Of a DNA stretch of 64,000 bases, positions 1 through 9,564 are shown one piece after another; the stretch's first letter is position 1; each line of letters starts with the position of its first letter. Below the pieces are notes generated by a model. That model saw only the letters and a list, made by a program, of their open reading frames with translations. It did no database searches and was not told the origin of the DNA. A program made the translations under genes and the position numbers. The stretch comes from Archivesica marissinica. Taxonomy: Eukaryota; Mollusca; Bivalvia; Venerida; Vesicomyidae. The DNA lies in assembly GCA_014843695.1 (NCBI GenBank), contig CM026390.1, positions 1,708,295 through 1,772,294 on the forward strand. Direction: 5' to 3'.

Positions 1-282
1 CCGAGGTAAGCAGACATTTTTCCTCCTGCCCTAGGTAAGCAGGCATTTTGCCTCCTGCCCGAGGTAAGCAGGCATTTTGCCTCCTGCCCGAGGTAAGCAG
101 GCATTTTTCCTCCTGCCTGAGGTAAGCAGGCATTTTGCCTCCTGCCCGAGGTAAGCAGGCATTTTTCCTCCTGCCCGAGGTAAGCAGGCATTTTGCCTCC
201 TGCCTGAGGTAAGCAGGCATTTTTCCTCCTGCCTGAGGTAAGCAGGCATTTTTCCTCCTGCCTGAGGTAAGCAGGCATTTTG
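1..282. repeat. 29-bp tandem array
   Basis: Unit gaggtaagcaggcattttgc + ctcctgccc, about 9.7 copies with few substitutions; it runs off the left edge. The 97-residue minus-strand open frame here is a repeat artefact. Confidence 0.97.
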
Positions 283-659
283 AGGAGTTTGAAGGACGAG
301 CATTATCTGAATATATGCATGCAAGTAACGCTACTCGAATACCATGAAACACTGGATGTAACAAATTTACTAGTATTCGAGGTCGATTGCGAAACAAGTT
401 TTTATAACATTACTTCAACCCTTTCCTTCATAGAGATTTAGGTTAATATACTGTTATATTTCCATACAAACGATATAGCTACCATCCAGTGGATAAGTAG
501 TCGCCATATCTATCCCACATCCATAGATATTACTTGAACTACATGAGATTCTGGGCTTTATTATGAACATTGGTTTGGCTACTACATTGTCAATGTATGT
601 CGTATTGGTAATGGCGTCAAGGTGCTTCTATGAAGGAAAGGGTTAATGGCTCTCAAGAT
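283..659. other. Unique spacer holding a MITE
   Basis: AT-rich single-copy DNA between two arrays. Apart from the piggyBac-type MITE at 419-642, I see nothing coding. Confidence 0.6.
419..642. mobile_element. piggyBac-type MITE
   Basis: A perfect 18-bp inverted repeat (417-434 and 627-644) gives TIR CCCTTTCCTTCATAGA. The right end is followed by TTAA (643-646); the left flank is TCAA, a one-base change from TTAA. CCCTTT ends and a TTAA target are typical of piggyBac. There is no coding capacity in about 224 bp. Confidence 0.65.
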
Positions 660-1367
660 CTCATTCCTGATGGAATCCATGAGGGAGAGAGCAGGGGAAA
701 GTTGGATTTAAGCATCCAGTCTATGTCACAACCACCATGTTTCTGGTGGGGAGCAGGGGATGGTTGGATTTAAGCATCCAGTCTATGTCACAAGTTCACA
801 ACCACCATGTTTCTGGCTGGGAGCAGGGGATGGTTGGATTTAAGCATCCAGTCTATGTCACAAGTTCACAACCACCATGTTTCTGGTGGGGAGCAGGGGA
901 TGGTTGGATTTAAGCATCCAGTCTATGTCACAAGTTCACAACCACCATGTTTCTGGCGGGGAGCAGGGGAAGGTTGGATTTAAGCATCCAGTCTATGTCA
1001 CAAGTTCACAACCACCATGTTTCTGGCTGGGAGCAGGGGAAGGTTGGATTTAAGCATCCAGTCTATGTCACAAGTTCACAACCACCATGTTTCTGGCTGG
1101 GAGCAGGGGAAGGTTGGACTTAAGCATCCAGTCTATGTCACAAGTTCACAACCACCATGTTTCTGGCTGGGAGCAGGGGAAGGTTGGACTTAAGCATCCA
1201 GTCTATGCCACAAGTTCACAATCACCATGTTTCTGGCGGGGAGCAGGGGAAGGTTGGATTTAGGCATCCAGTCTATGTCACAACCACCATGTTTCTGGCG
1301 GGGAGCAGGGGAAGGTTGGACTTAAGCATCCAGTCTATGTCACAAACACCATGTTTCTGGTGGGGCT
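660..1367. repeat. 70-bp tandem array
   Basis: Ten copies of a 70-bp unit (two of 60 bp) containing accaccatgtttctgg and gagcaggggaaggttgga. The left edge is diverged. Confidence 0.97.
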
Positions 1368-1510
1368 CCTAATCATTACCTCTTAGTTATCATTAGTTAC
1401 GACACTGAGCTATTTTTGGTGGCGGAAGATCAAGGGTGTCTCTAGGAGCATTATTTTAGGCACGGACAGGCACACGTGTAGGCCCAACAACCTACCACAA
1501 GTTAGCTTCC

Positions 1511-1583
1511 TCACAGTGGGATTCGAACCTAATACAGTAAGGGGCAAGAGCATTGAAGTCAACTTCATTAACCGCTCAGCCAT
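1511..1583 (-). mobile_element. tRNA-Leu/Ser-like SINE head or tRNA pseudogene
   Basis: On the minus strand, A box TGGCTGAGCGG (1582-1572) and a perfect B box GGTTCGAATCC (1529-1519) are separated by a long-variable-arm-like stretch. No acceptor stem pairs with the 3' side, so it is not a functional tRNA. The body downstream is not recognised. Confidence 0.55.
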
Positions 1584-1660
1584 ATATATATTGGATATAC
1601 AGGTACTAAGTATGTAAGGAACATTGCACCTGGGACACGAAGTACCGATAGCTACCTTAC

Positions 1661-1955
1661 CTTTATGTTAAGGCTGTCCACTGGTTTCTCAAGCTTCACT
1701 TTACAACAGAATGATTCTCCATTTTCCTCATTGGACTGGTACTCAACTTGCTGCTTGCCTTGACTAGTCTGTAAATAACCTTCAGCATGAGAATAGATCT
1801 CTATTGTGCGCACGTCGCTTGTGAGGTGGATGCCGATGATGGAGACACCGTGATGAGGCTTGCAGGTGCAACTCATGTTCAAGGCACACATGTGGCCATT
1901 CTTAGAGCACGTAATGAATGAGGCAGGTGGCTGATCGCTGTCTTCTGTGTCATTC
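1661..1955 (-). CDS. PAAT: PAAT-like exon 2
   Basis: 295 bp bounded by acceptor ATATTTTAG|GAATG and donor AACATAAAG|GTAAGG. Six Cys residues lie within about 98 residues. The phase on both sides is consistent with exon 1 and with a downstream exon outside the window. Read without splicing, the frame runs on to a stop at 1652. Confidence 0.6.
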
Positions 1956-4019
1956 CTAAAATATATTGCAAACAATTCTAGCAGGTGAACATATATGATA
2001 TGATTCAGTAGAAGTGACAAATAGGCTAAATAAAGCCGTTAACAATGAACACATGGATAAACAGTTGACAATGAGCACAATGATAAAACAGTTGACAATG
2101 AACACTAGGATAAAACAGTTGACAATGAGCACACAAGGATAAAACAGTTGACAATGAACACATGGATAAAACAGTTGACAATGAGCACAATGATAAAACA
2201 GTTGACAATGAACACTAGGATAACAGTTGACAATGAACACAAGGATAACAGTTGACAATGAGCACATGGATAAACAGTTGACAATGAACACAAGAATAAA
2301 ACAGTTGACAATGAACACAATGATAAAACAGTTGACAATGTGCACAATGATAAAACAGTTGACAATGAACACAAGAATAAAACAGTTGACAATGAATACA
2401 AGGATAAAACAGTTGACAATGTGCACAATGATAAAACAGTTGACAATGAGCACTAGGATAAAACAGTTGACAATGAGCACAAGGATAAAACAGGTGACAA
2501 TGAACACAAGGATAAAACAGTTGACAATATGCACAAGGATAAAACAGTTGACAATGAGCACAAGAATAAAACAGTTGACAATGAGCACAATGATAAAACA
2601 GTTGACAATGAGAACAAAGATAAAACAGTTGACAATGTGCACAATGATAAACAGTTGACAATGAGCAAAAGGATAAAACAGTTGACAATGTGCACAATGA
2701 TAAAACAGTTGACAATGAACACAAGGATAAAACAGTTGACAATGAACACAAGGATAAAACAGTTGACAATGAACACAAGGATAAAACAGTTGACAATGAA
2801 CACAAGAATAAAACAGTTGACAATGAACACAAGAATAAAACAGTTGACAATGTGCACAAGGATAAAACAGATAACAATGAGAACAAAGATAAAACAGTTG
2901 ACAATGAACACAAAGATAAATCAGTTGACAATGAGAACAAAGATAAAACAGATGACAATGTGCACTAGGATAAACCAGTTGACAATGAGCACAGGGATAA
3001 ACAGTTGACAATGTGCACACGGATAAAACAGTTGACAATGAATACAAGGATAAAACAGTTGACAATGAACACAAGGATAAAACAGTTGACAATGAGCACA
3101 AGGATAAAACAGTTGACAATGAACACAAGAATAAAACAGTTGACAATGTGCACAAGGATAAAACAGTTGACAATGAACACAAAGATAAATCAGTTGACAA
3201 TGCGCACAATGATAAAACAGTTGACAATGAATACAAGGATAAAACAGTTGACAATGAACACAAGGATAAAACAGTTGACAATGAACACAAGAATAAAACA
3301 GTTGACAATGTGCACAATGATAAAACAGTTGACAATGAACACATGGATAAAACAGTTGACAATGAACACAAAGCTAAAACAGTTGACAATGAACACAAGA
3401 ATAAAACAGTTGACAATGAACACAAGAATAAAACAGTTGACAATGTGCACAATGATAAAACAGTTGACAATGAACACATGGATAAAACAGTTGACAATGA
3501 ACACAAGAATAAAACAGTTGACAATGAACACAAAGCTAAAACAGTTGACAATGAACACACGAATAAAACAGTTGACAATTAACACAAAAATAAAACAGTT
3601 GACAATTAGCACAGATTTGACAATGAACACAAACTATAACAGTTGACAATGAGCTCACAGATAAAATACTAGTCCAAATATTTAGACTTGAAAAATGTGA
3701 CATTTTACTATCAAGGCATTTTTCAAATAACAGATCGGGGGGGGGGGGAATATGTAGAAGCCTTATTATATAGGACTAATAAAATAGTGGACAATCAGCT
3801 TAGAAAAGATTCTACCACGAGCACACATATAATACAGATCGTGACAAGGAGCACAGACATAAAACAGTTGACAATGAGCAGCACTGAAAAGCAAAGGACG
3901 CGGTAGATTATTTACCAATCCTCGCTACTCTGTACTAGTGTGTATGTTGCTAGAAAGCTCGGGTCGTGATCACAGTCCCATGAGGAGCTGAAATCGCAGT
4001 ATTCCGAGGACTTCCACAT
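1661..4019 (-). CDS. PAAT: PAAT (C10orf88)-like gene, first two coding exons, 3' end off-window
   Basis: Two exons join in frame. Exon 1 (3916-4019) starts at ATG 4019-4017 with an in-frame TGA upstream and ends after TG at donor TG|GTAAAT. Exon 2 (1661-1955) follows TTTTAG and supplies the third base, giving W, then about 98 residues to donor AAG|GTAAGG (phase 0). The product opens MWKSSEYCDFSSSWD; exon 2 carries ITCSKNGHMCALN, VSIIGIHL, RTIEIYSHAEGYLQTSQGK and FCCKVKLEKP. The SSWD start followed by an Ile/Val-rich beta segment, R-x-x-E-[IV]-Y and G-x-x-x-T-x-x-GK resembles my recollection of the N-terminal domain of PAAT (protein associated with ABC transporters, C10orf88), a mitochondrial ABC-transporter-binding protein. 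Intron 1 (1956-3915) is almost filled by a 27-bp array. The family call is recognition by eye; the gene structure is firmer than the name. Confidence 0.55.
2036..3660. repeat. 27-bp tandem array in PAAT-like intron 1
   Basis: About 60 copies of gttgacaatgaacacaagga + taaaaca; a few units are 25-26 bp. The period is divisible by three, which creates open frames up to 540 codons on both strands. Degenerate units (acagttgacaatgagc) reach about 3880. Confidence 0.98.
3916..4019 (-). CDS. PAAT: PAAT-like exon 1 (start codon)
   Basis: 104 bp: 34 codons plus TG. The start at 4019 is the first Met after an in-frame TGA. Donor GATTG|GTAAATAATC. It includes SSSWDCDHDPSFLATYTL. There is no overlap with the LINE fragment that begins near 4255 on the other strand. 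Confidence 0.55.
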
Positions 4020-4254
4020 TATCGCATCATATTTGACTACTTCTACGAAAACATTAAATCAAATTCATTTGCAAAAACAGTAAATGTATCGAAAATCGTG
4101 TATAAAATAGGGAGAAATGCTATTTATTTCTATGACTATATATATGAGTATTAAAGCGCCTAAATGATACAGACTAATAATGGTGCGCTTGTTTCTAGTT
4201 TAAACTTTTCTTAACATATTCAATCGTAATCGAATACTGTACACAATACAATAG

Positions 4255-4755
4255 AAATACAATACATGGAAAAGACTGGTAAAGAAAACAGTACACATGT
4301 TCTGGAAAGAGAAACTTGAAACAGCTGCTAAAGAGAAACCCACACTCCAGCTAATTCACCAGGAAATACCATCATGGGAACATGTTGAAATGAACCCATA
4401 TGCTGTTGACAGAGCAAGACTTCAAGCCAGAATCCTAACAGAAACATTCACACTGCAGAAACATAGAGCTAAATTCTACAAAGAAAGCCCAAACTGCCGC
4501 CTTTGCCTACTTGAGCCTGAAGATTCTGCACATATGCTACTCAGATGCCCAGCCCTACAACTAACAAGATGCTCGGCACTTCTACCAGTCTACCAGAGAA
4601 TACAAGACATAGGGAACAAACCCCCCAGATCGGAAAATGAACTCTTAGAAATTCTACTAGGATTTTCAAGAGATGCTGGAATATATAAACTGGCCAGCAA
4701 TGCTTGCTATGCAATTACGCATCTACGCCAATCACTCTATTCAAATCAAGTCTAG
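4255..4755 (+). pseudogene. 5'-truncated non-LTR retrotransposon, C-terminal end of ORF2
   Basis: A single frame opens after TAG at 4252-4254 and ends with TAG after 4755. The product (about 165 residues) has WKRLVKKTVHMFWKEKL, LQARILTET and the C-terminal zinc knuckle C-x2-C-x8-H-x4-C (CRLCLLEPEDSAHMLLRCP). This matches the region after the reverse transcriptase domain in several LINE clades. No RT or endonuclease precedes it, so it is a 5'-truncated insertion. It lies 236 bp upstream of the PAAT-like start codon on the opposite strand. Confidence 0.8.
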
Positions 4756-5082
4756 TCTATCAAATTGCTAATGTGTGCATTGTCTACCTCATATGTATAT
4801 ATATAAAAATTATTTTGTGTTTTTCTATACAAATGGTTACTGTTACAAGCTTACAAGTTTATAAGTTTTTATTGTCAGAATATACAACATATTCCTATGT
4901 GCTCTTATGAGAGGTGCCTATAAGAGGCAGATTATACAAAGTCAAGTCAAGTACACGGAAACATGGATGTAGCACAACAACGAAAGTGGCATAATTATAT
5001 ACCGGCGTTACCGGATTACGGCTATACAGTACACGACGGATTCCTATACATTTTGAATGTTCATACACTGCAAACAAACAGA

Positions 5083-5359
5083 CTGATCTATAGTCCAGTG
5101 GTTAACACATTGGACTGGTAATCCAGGGATCGCAAATTCGATCCCACGTCTGACCCTAATACAATTAACCGTCTTTCACATTGGACTTTAATACCGAGGT
5201 CTCGAGTCGGTGCTGTACACCGTGCACGTAAAAGAACCAGAGGCGTCTGTGGAATGGGTCTGTCTGTATCATTGCATGTATTCTCCAAAAATCTAAAATG
5301 ACTAATCTCTTCATGAGGGGTCGCTCATATGGGCAACCGGTAGCGGCGATAAATAAACC
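5083..5359 (+). mobile_element. tRNA-derived SINE (family A), full length
   Basis: The head has a perfect Pol III A box (TAGTCCAGTGG, 5091-5101), a tRNA-Thr-like anticodon arm (tggaCTGGTAAtcca) and a B-box-like ATTCGATCCC near 5140. A central block (cgtgcacgtaaaagaacc) follows. The 3' end has gtcgctcatatgggcaaccg followed by gtagcggcgataaataaac, whose outer parts can pair as a stem. Four further copies occur in this window. Confidence 0.85.
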
Positions 5360-5595
5360 TAAATCACACACTACTATAGTAAATACACATGTTTCTGCTA
5401 TCTGTCATATTTCACCAACATTCCAACACATTCAAGACACTGTATTCCATACACATCAACCACGTGTCGTCATCACATTCCACAATAAATGGCATCATGG
5501 TAATCTTTTTTTCTCGCTATGTCTCATCACAGACGACCAACATGGCACGTTTGACTGCTCACCTGTCTCTTCAGGAGGTGTCGATCATGTGACAC

Positions 5596-6409
5596 CGGGG
5601 TTATATTCCATTCATTCTATATATATATGTCACCGGGGTTATATTCCATTCATTCTATATATATGTCACCGGGGTTATATTCCATTCATTCTATATATAT
5701 ATGTCACCGGGGTTATATTCCATTCATTCTATATATATGTCACCGGGGTTATATTCCATTCATTCTATATATATGTCACCGGGGTTATATTCCATTCATT
5801 CTATATATATGTCACCGGGGTTATATTCCATTCATTCTATATATATGTCACCGGGGTTATATTCCATTCATTCTATATATATATCACCGGGGTTATATTC
5901 CATTCATTCTATATATATATGTCACCGGGGTTATATTCCATTCATTCTATATATATATGTCACCGGGGTTATATTCCATTCATTCTATATATATATGTCA
6001 CCGGGGTTATATTCCATTCATTCTATATATATGTCACCGGGTTATATTCCATTCATTCTATATATATATGTCACCGGGGTTATATTCCATTCATTCTATA
6101 TATATGTCACCGGGTTATATTCCATTCATTCTATATATATGTCACCGGGGTTATATTCCATTCATTCTATATATATCACCGGGGTTTATTCATTCATTCT
6201 ATATATATATGTCACCGGGGTTATATTCCATTCATTCTATATATATGTCACCGGGGTTATATTCCATTCATTCTATATATATATGTCACCGGGGTTATAT
6301 TCCATTCATTCTATATATATGTCACCGGGGTTATATTCCATTCATTCTATATATATATCACCGGGGTTATATTCCATTCATTCTATATATATATGTCACC
6401 GGGGTTATA
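5596..6409. repeat. 36-bp tandem array up to gap 1
   Basis: About 22 copies of gtcaccggggttatattcca + ttcattctatatatat. Length varies by TA dinucleotides (34-38 bp). The array is cut by the N block. Confidence 0.97.
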
Positions 6410-7409
6410 NNNNNNNNNNNNNNNNNNNNNNNNNNNNNNNNNNNNNNNNNNNNNNNNNNNNNNNNNNNNNNNNNNNNNNNNNNNNNNNNNNNNNNNNNNN
6501 NNNNNNNNNNNNNNNNNNNNNNNNNNNNNNNNNNNNNNNNNNNNNNNNNNNNNNNNNNNNNNNNNNNNNNNNNNNNNNNNNNNNNNNNNNNNNNNNNNNN
6601 NNNNNNNNNNNNNNNNNNNNNNNNNNNNNNNNNNNNNNNNNNNNNNNNNNNNNNNNNNNNNNNNNNNNNNNNNNNNNNNNNNNNNNNNNNNNNNNNNNNN
6701 NNNNNNNNNNNNNNNNNNNNNNNNNNNNNNNNNNNNNNNNNNNNNNNNNNNNNNNNNNNNNNNNNNNNNNNNNNNNNNNNNNNNNNNNNNNNNNNNNNNN
6801 NNNNNNNNNNNNNNNNNNNNNNNNNNNNNNNNNNNNNNNNNNNNNNNNNNNNNNNNNNNNNNNNNNNNNNNNNNNNNNNNNNNNNNNNNNNNNNNNNNNN
6901 NNNNNNNNNNNNNNNNNNNNNNNNNNNNNNNNNNNNNNNNNNNNNNNNNNNNNNNNNNNNNNNNNNNNNNNNNNNNNNNNNNNNNNNNNNNNNNNNNNNN
7001 NNNNNNNNNNNNNNNNNNNNNNNNNNNNNNNNNNNNNNNNNNNNNNNNNNNNNNNNNNNNNNNNNNNNNNNNNNNNNNNNNNNNNNNNNNNNNNNNNNNN
7101 NNNNNNNNNNNNNNNNNNNNNNNNNNNNNNNNNNNNNNNNNNNNNNNNNNNNNNNNNNNNNNNNNNNNNNNNNNNNNNNNNNNNNNNNNNNNNNNNNNNN
7201 NNNNNNNNNNNNNNNNNNNNNNNNNNNNNNNNNNNNNNNNNNNNNNNNNNNNNNNNNNNNNNNNNNNNNNNNNNNNNNNNNNNNNNNNNNNNNNNNNNNN
7301 NNNNNNNNNNNNNNNNNNNNNNNNNNNNNNNNNNNNNNNNNNNNNNNNNNNNNNNNNNNNNNNNNNNNNNNNNNNNNNNNNNNNNNNNNNNNNNNNNNNN
7401 NNNNNNNNN
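6410..7409. other. Assembly gap 1 (1,000 N)
   Basis: Exactly 1,000 N, a placeholder length. Different arrays flank it (36-bp left, 31-bp right). Missing SLC23 5' exons may lie here. Confidence 1.
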
Positions 7410-8058
7410 TTCAGTGTAATGCAGCCATCACTTGCTTGTTTTCAGTGTAATGCAGTCATCACTTGCTTGTATTCAGTGTAATGCAGTCATCACTTGCTTG
7501 TATTCATTGTAATGCATCCATCACTTGCTTGTATTCAGTGTAATGCATCGATCACTTGCCTGTATTCAGTGTAATGCAGCCATCTCTTGCTTGTATTCAG
7601 TGTAATGTAGCCATCACTTGCTTGTATTCAGTGTAATGCAGCCATCACGTGCTTGTATTCAGTGTAATGCAGCCATCACTTGCTTGTATTCAGTGTAATG
7701 CAGCCATCACTTGCTTGTATTCAATGTAATGCAGCCATCACTTGCTTGTATTCAGTGTAATGCAGCCCTCACTTGCTTGTATTCAGTGTAATGCAGCCAT
7801 CACTTGCTTGTATTCAGTGTAATGCAGCCATCACTTGCTTGTATTCAGTGTAATGCAGCCATCACTTGCTTGTATTCAGTGTAATGCAGCCATTACTTGC
7901 TTGTATTCATTGTAATGCAGCCATCACTTGCTTGTATTCAGTGTAATACAGCCATCACTTGCTTGTTTTCAGTGTAATGCAGTCATCACTTGCTTGTATT
8001 CAGTGTAATGCAGCCATCACTTGCTTGTATTCAGTGTAATGCAGCCATCACTTGCTGT
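7410..8058. repeat. 31-bp tandem array
   Basis: About 21 copies of ttcagtgtaatgcagccatc + acttgcttgta, beginning at the gap. Confidence 0.97.
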
Positions 8059-8718
8059 AATGCAGCCATATGCATGAAACATCAGTTTATAGTACCACCT
8101 GAATGAATGCTAATATGATCAGGGTGAGGGAGGATTTGGGCAGGGAGATTTGGGCAGTGAGATTTGGGAAGTACTGATGTATTTCTCACATTGGTAGCTA
8201 CGTGGGTGCCCGTGGTATCCAGCCGGACAGCATGTTCACTAGTACCGATGTTTACAGACTATGGACGGACTGATATAGCATGACAACTATAATGTATATA
8301 ATGTGTATAATGTATATAATATATATAATGTATATCAACTATATTATTTGAGTAAACTACGGAAGGTGTTATACATTGCTAAATGGATTGGAGAAGAATG
8401 AATGTACGCTGATTCCGTGCGATAAACGGACTTAGATATGGCAGAATAGGGAGGAATGTATTGTCAGACGAGTATACCAGGATAGAAGTGGTGTGGGTAC
8501 CAGTAACACAAGACACACTGGTACCGAAGGTTACATATGATTAACAAGCTGAGATATACGAGTAGGTTTTGGGATGTACACGTACTGTCAGACACTGTAA
8601 ATACTATCAGGAAAATGTTTTATAAAAGCTACCTTTAGCTTCCTACTTGATGCCTTTTCATTATGTATTATGTATGTCATTGTATGTTATATATGATTTA
8701 ATGTTTGCAATAGATACT
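8059..8718. other. Unique AT-rich DNA
   Basis: No gene recognised. A short TA/ATG-rich tract (aatgtatataatgtgtataa) lies at about 8290-8335, and a three-fold gggcag/gatttggg motif at 8135-8168. Confidence 0.5.
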
Positions 8719-8724
8719 GTTTAA

Positions 8725-9303
8725 AGCAGCATTACATCGTAATAAAGGCTGTTGTGGGTAAAATATAAATACTAATGTGTGTGTGTTTACAAAAAACGAA
8801 ATAGTCGCTCAGAAACGATAAAATTCCGATAAATTTAAACCGTCGTATACGCGAATTTGTTTATCAACACACGAAATGTAAACACGCACAGCGCGCATGC
8901 GTGAAACAGAGTATGTAGAAAACAACGTATATATTTTGAACATGAAAGACTATCTATCTATCTTCTTCTAGTGTCGAACCCCTCGCGGGGATATAGAAAT
9001 GTCCCTAATGGACTTAGCTAACAGAGGTATGAATCAACATATCAAGTAATTTAATTAAAAAGACAACTTGGGACAAATGGACGATGCATTCCTAATGTAA
9101 ACAAGTGCGGACGATGCGTTCCGGTTGTAAACAAGTGTGTGACCGATCGACTCGGAAAGTCCTACTTTCGGTTTCGAGTTTGTTTTATCGCAAAAAAACA
9201 CTGTTTACCAAATGAACATAAGTATGCAAAGTATAATGTTAGAATGTGTAGCAACATTGCTACCCATACGTCAAATTTGAATTTCATACGATGTAATGCT
9301 GCT
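8725..9303. mobile_element. Non-autonomous element with TTAA ends
   Basis: A perfect 23-bp inverted repeat at 8719-8741 and 9287-9309. Taking TTAA (8721-8724, 9304-9307) as the target duplication leaves TIR AGCAGCATTACATCGTA and a 579-bp element. TTAA targets are used by piggyBac and Kolobok transposons. Inside are a diverged pair of a 33-bp motif (9077-9137, ggacgatgc.ttcc..tgtaaacaagtg) and no transposase. Confidence 0.5.
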
Positions 9304-9382
9304 TTAAACCACTGGGCTACACATATCAATCTGTCAAATTGTTGCCAATTCGTCATGCATACATTATATATTGTTATTTTAG

Positions 9383-9564
9383 ATTCAAGGCGGCATTATT
9401 CTATCGGCGTTAGTACAAATGTGCATTGGGTGCACTGGGATTATCGGCGTTATTCTACATTATGTTGGCCCGATCACTATTGTGCCCACCATTACGTTGG
9501 TCGGACTGTCACTTGTAGACGTCGCTTTACGATTCTGTAAAGTCCATTGGGGAATCGCTGCATT
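9383..9564 (+). CDS. SLC23A: SLC23-like exon a
   Basis: 182 bp between acceptor GTTATTTTAG|ATTC and donor GCATT|GTAAGA. It encodes 60 residues from IQGGIILSALVQMC to VHWGIAA plus TT, which the next exon completes to Leu. It holds two hydrophobic segments and the GPITIVPTITLVGLSL stretch. A TTAA-flanked element ends 80 bp upstream. Confidence 0.92.

Noticed and set aside
1511..1583. Functional tRNA gene
   Set aside because: A and B boxes are good but the acceptor stem does not pair and the anticodon arm is poor.
1956..3646. Open frames up to 540 codons on both strands in the 27-bp array
   Set aside because: The period is divisible by three, so any frame without a stop in the unit stays open. 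Low-complexity product, and it lies in an intron.
5298..7481. Frames of 570-727 codons crossing gap 1
   Set aside because: They exist only because N translates as X; flanks are array.
9139..9540. 133-codon plus-strand frame over SLC23 exon a
   Set aside because: Out of frame with the transporter; the coding frame begins at the acceptor at 9383.
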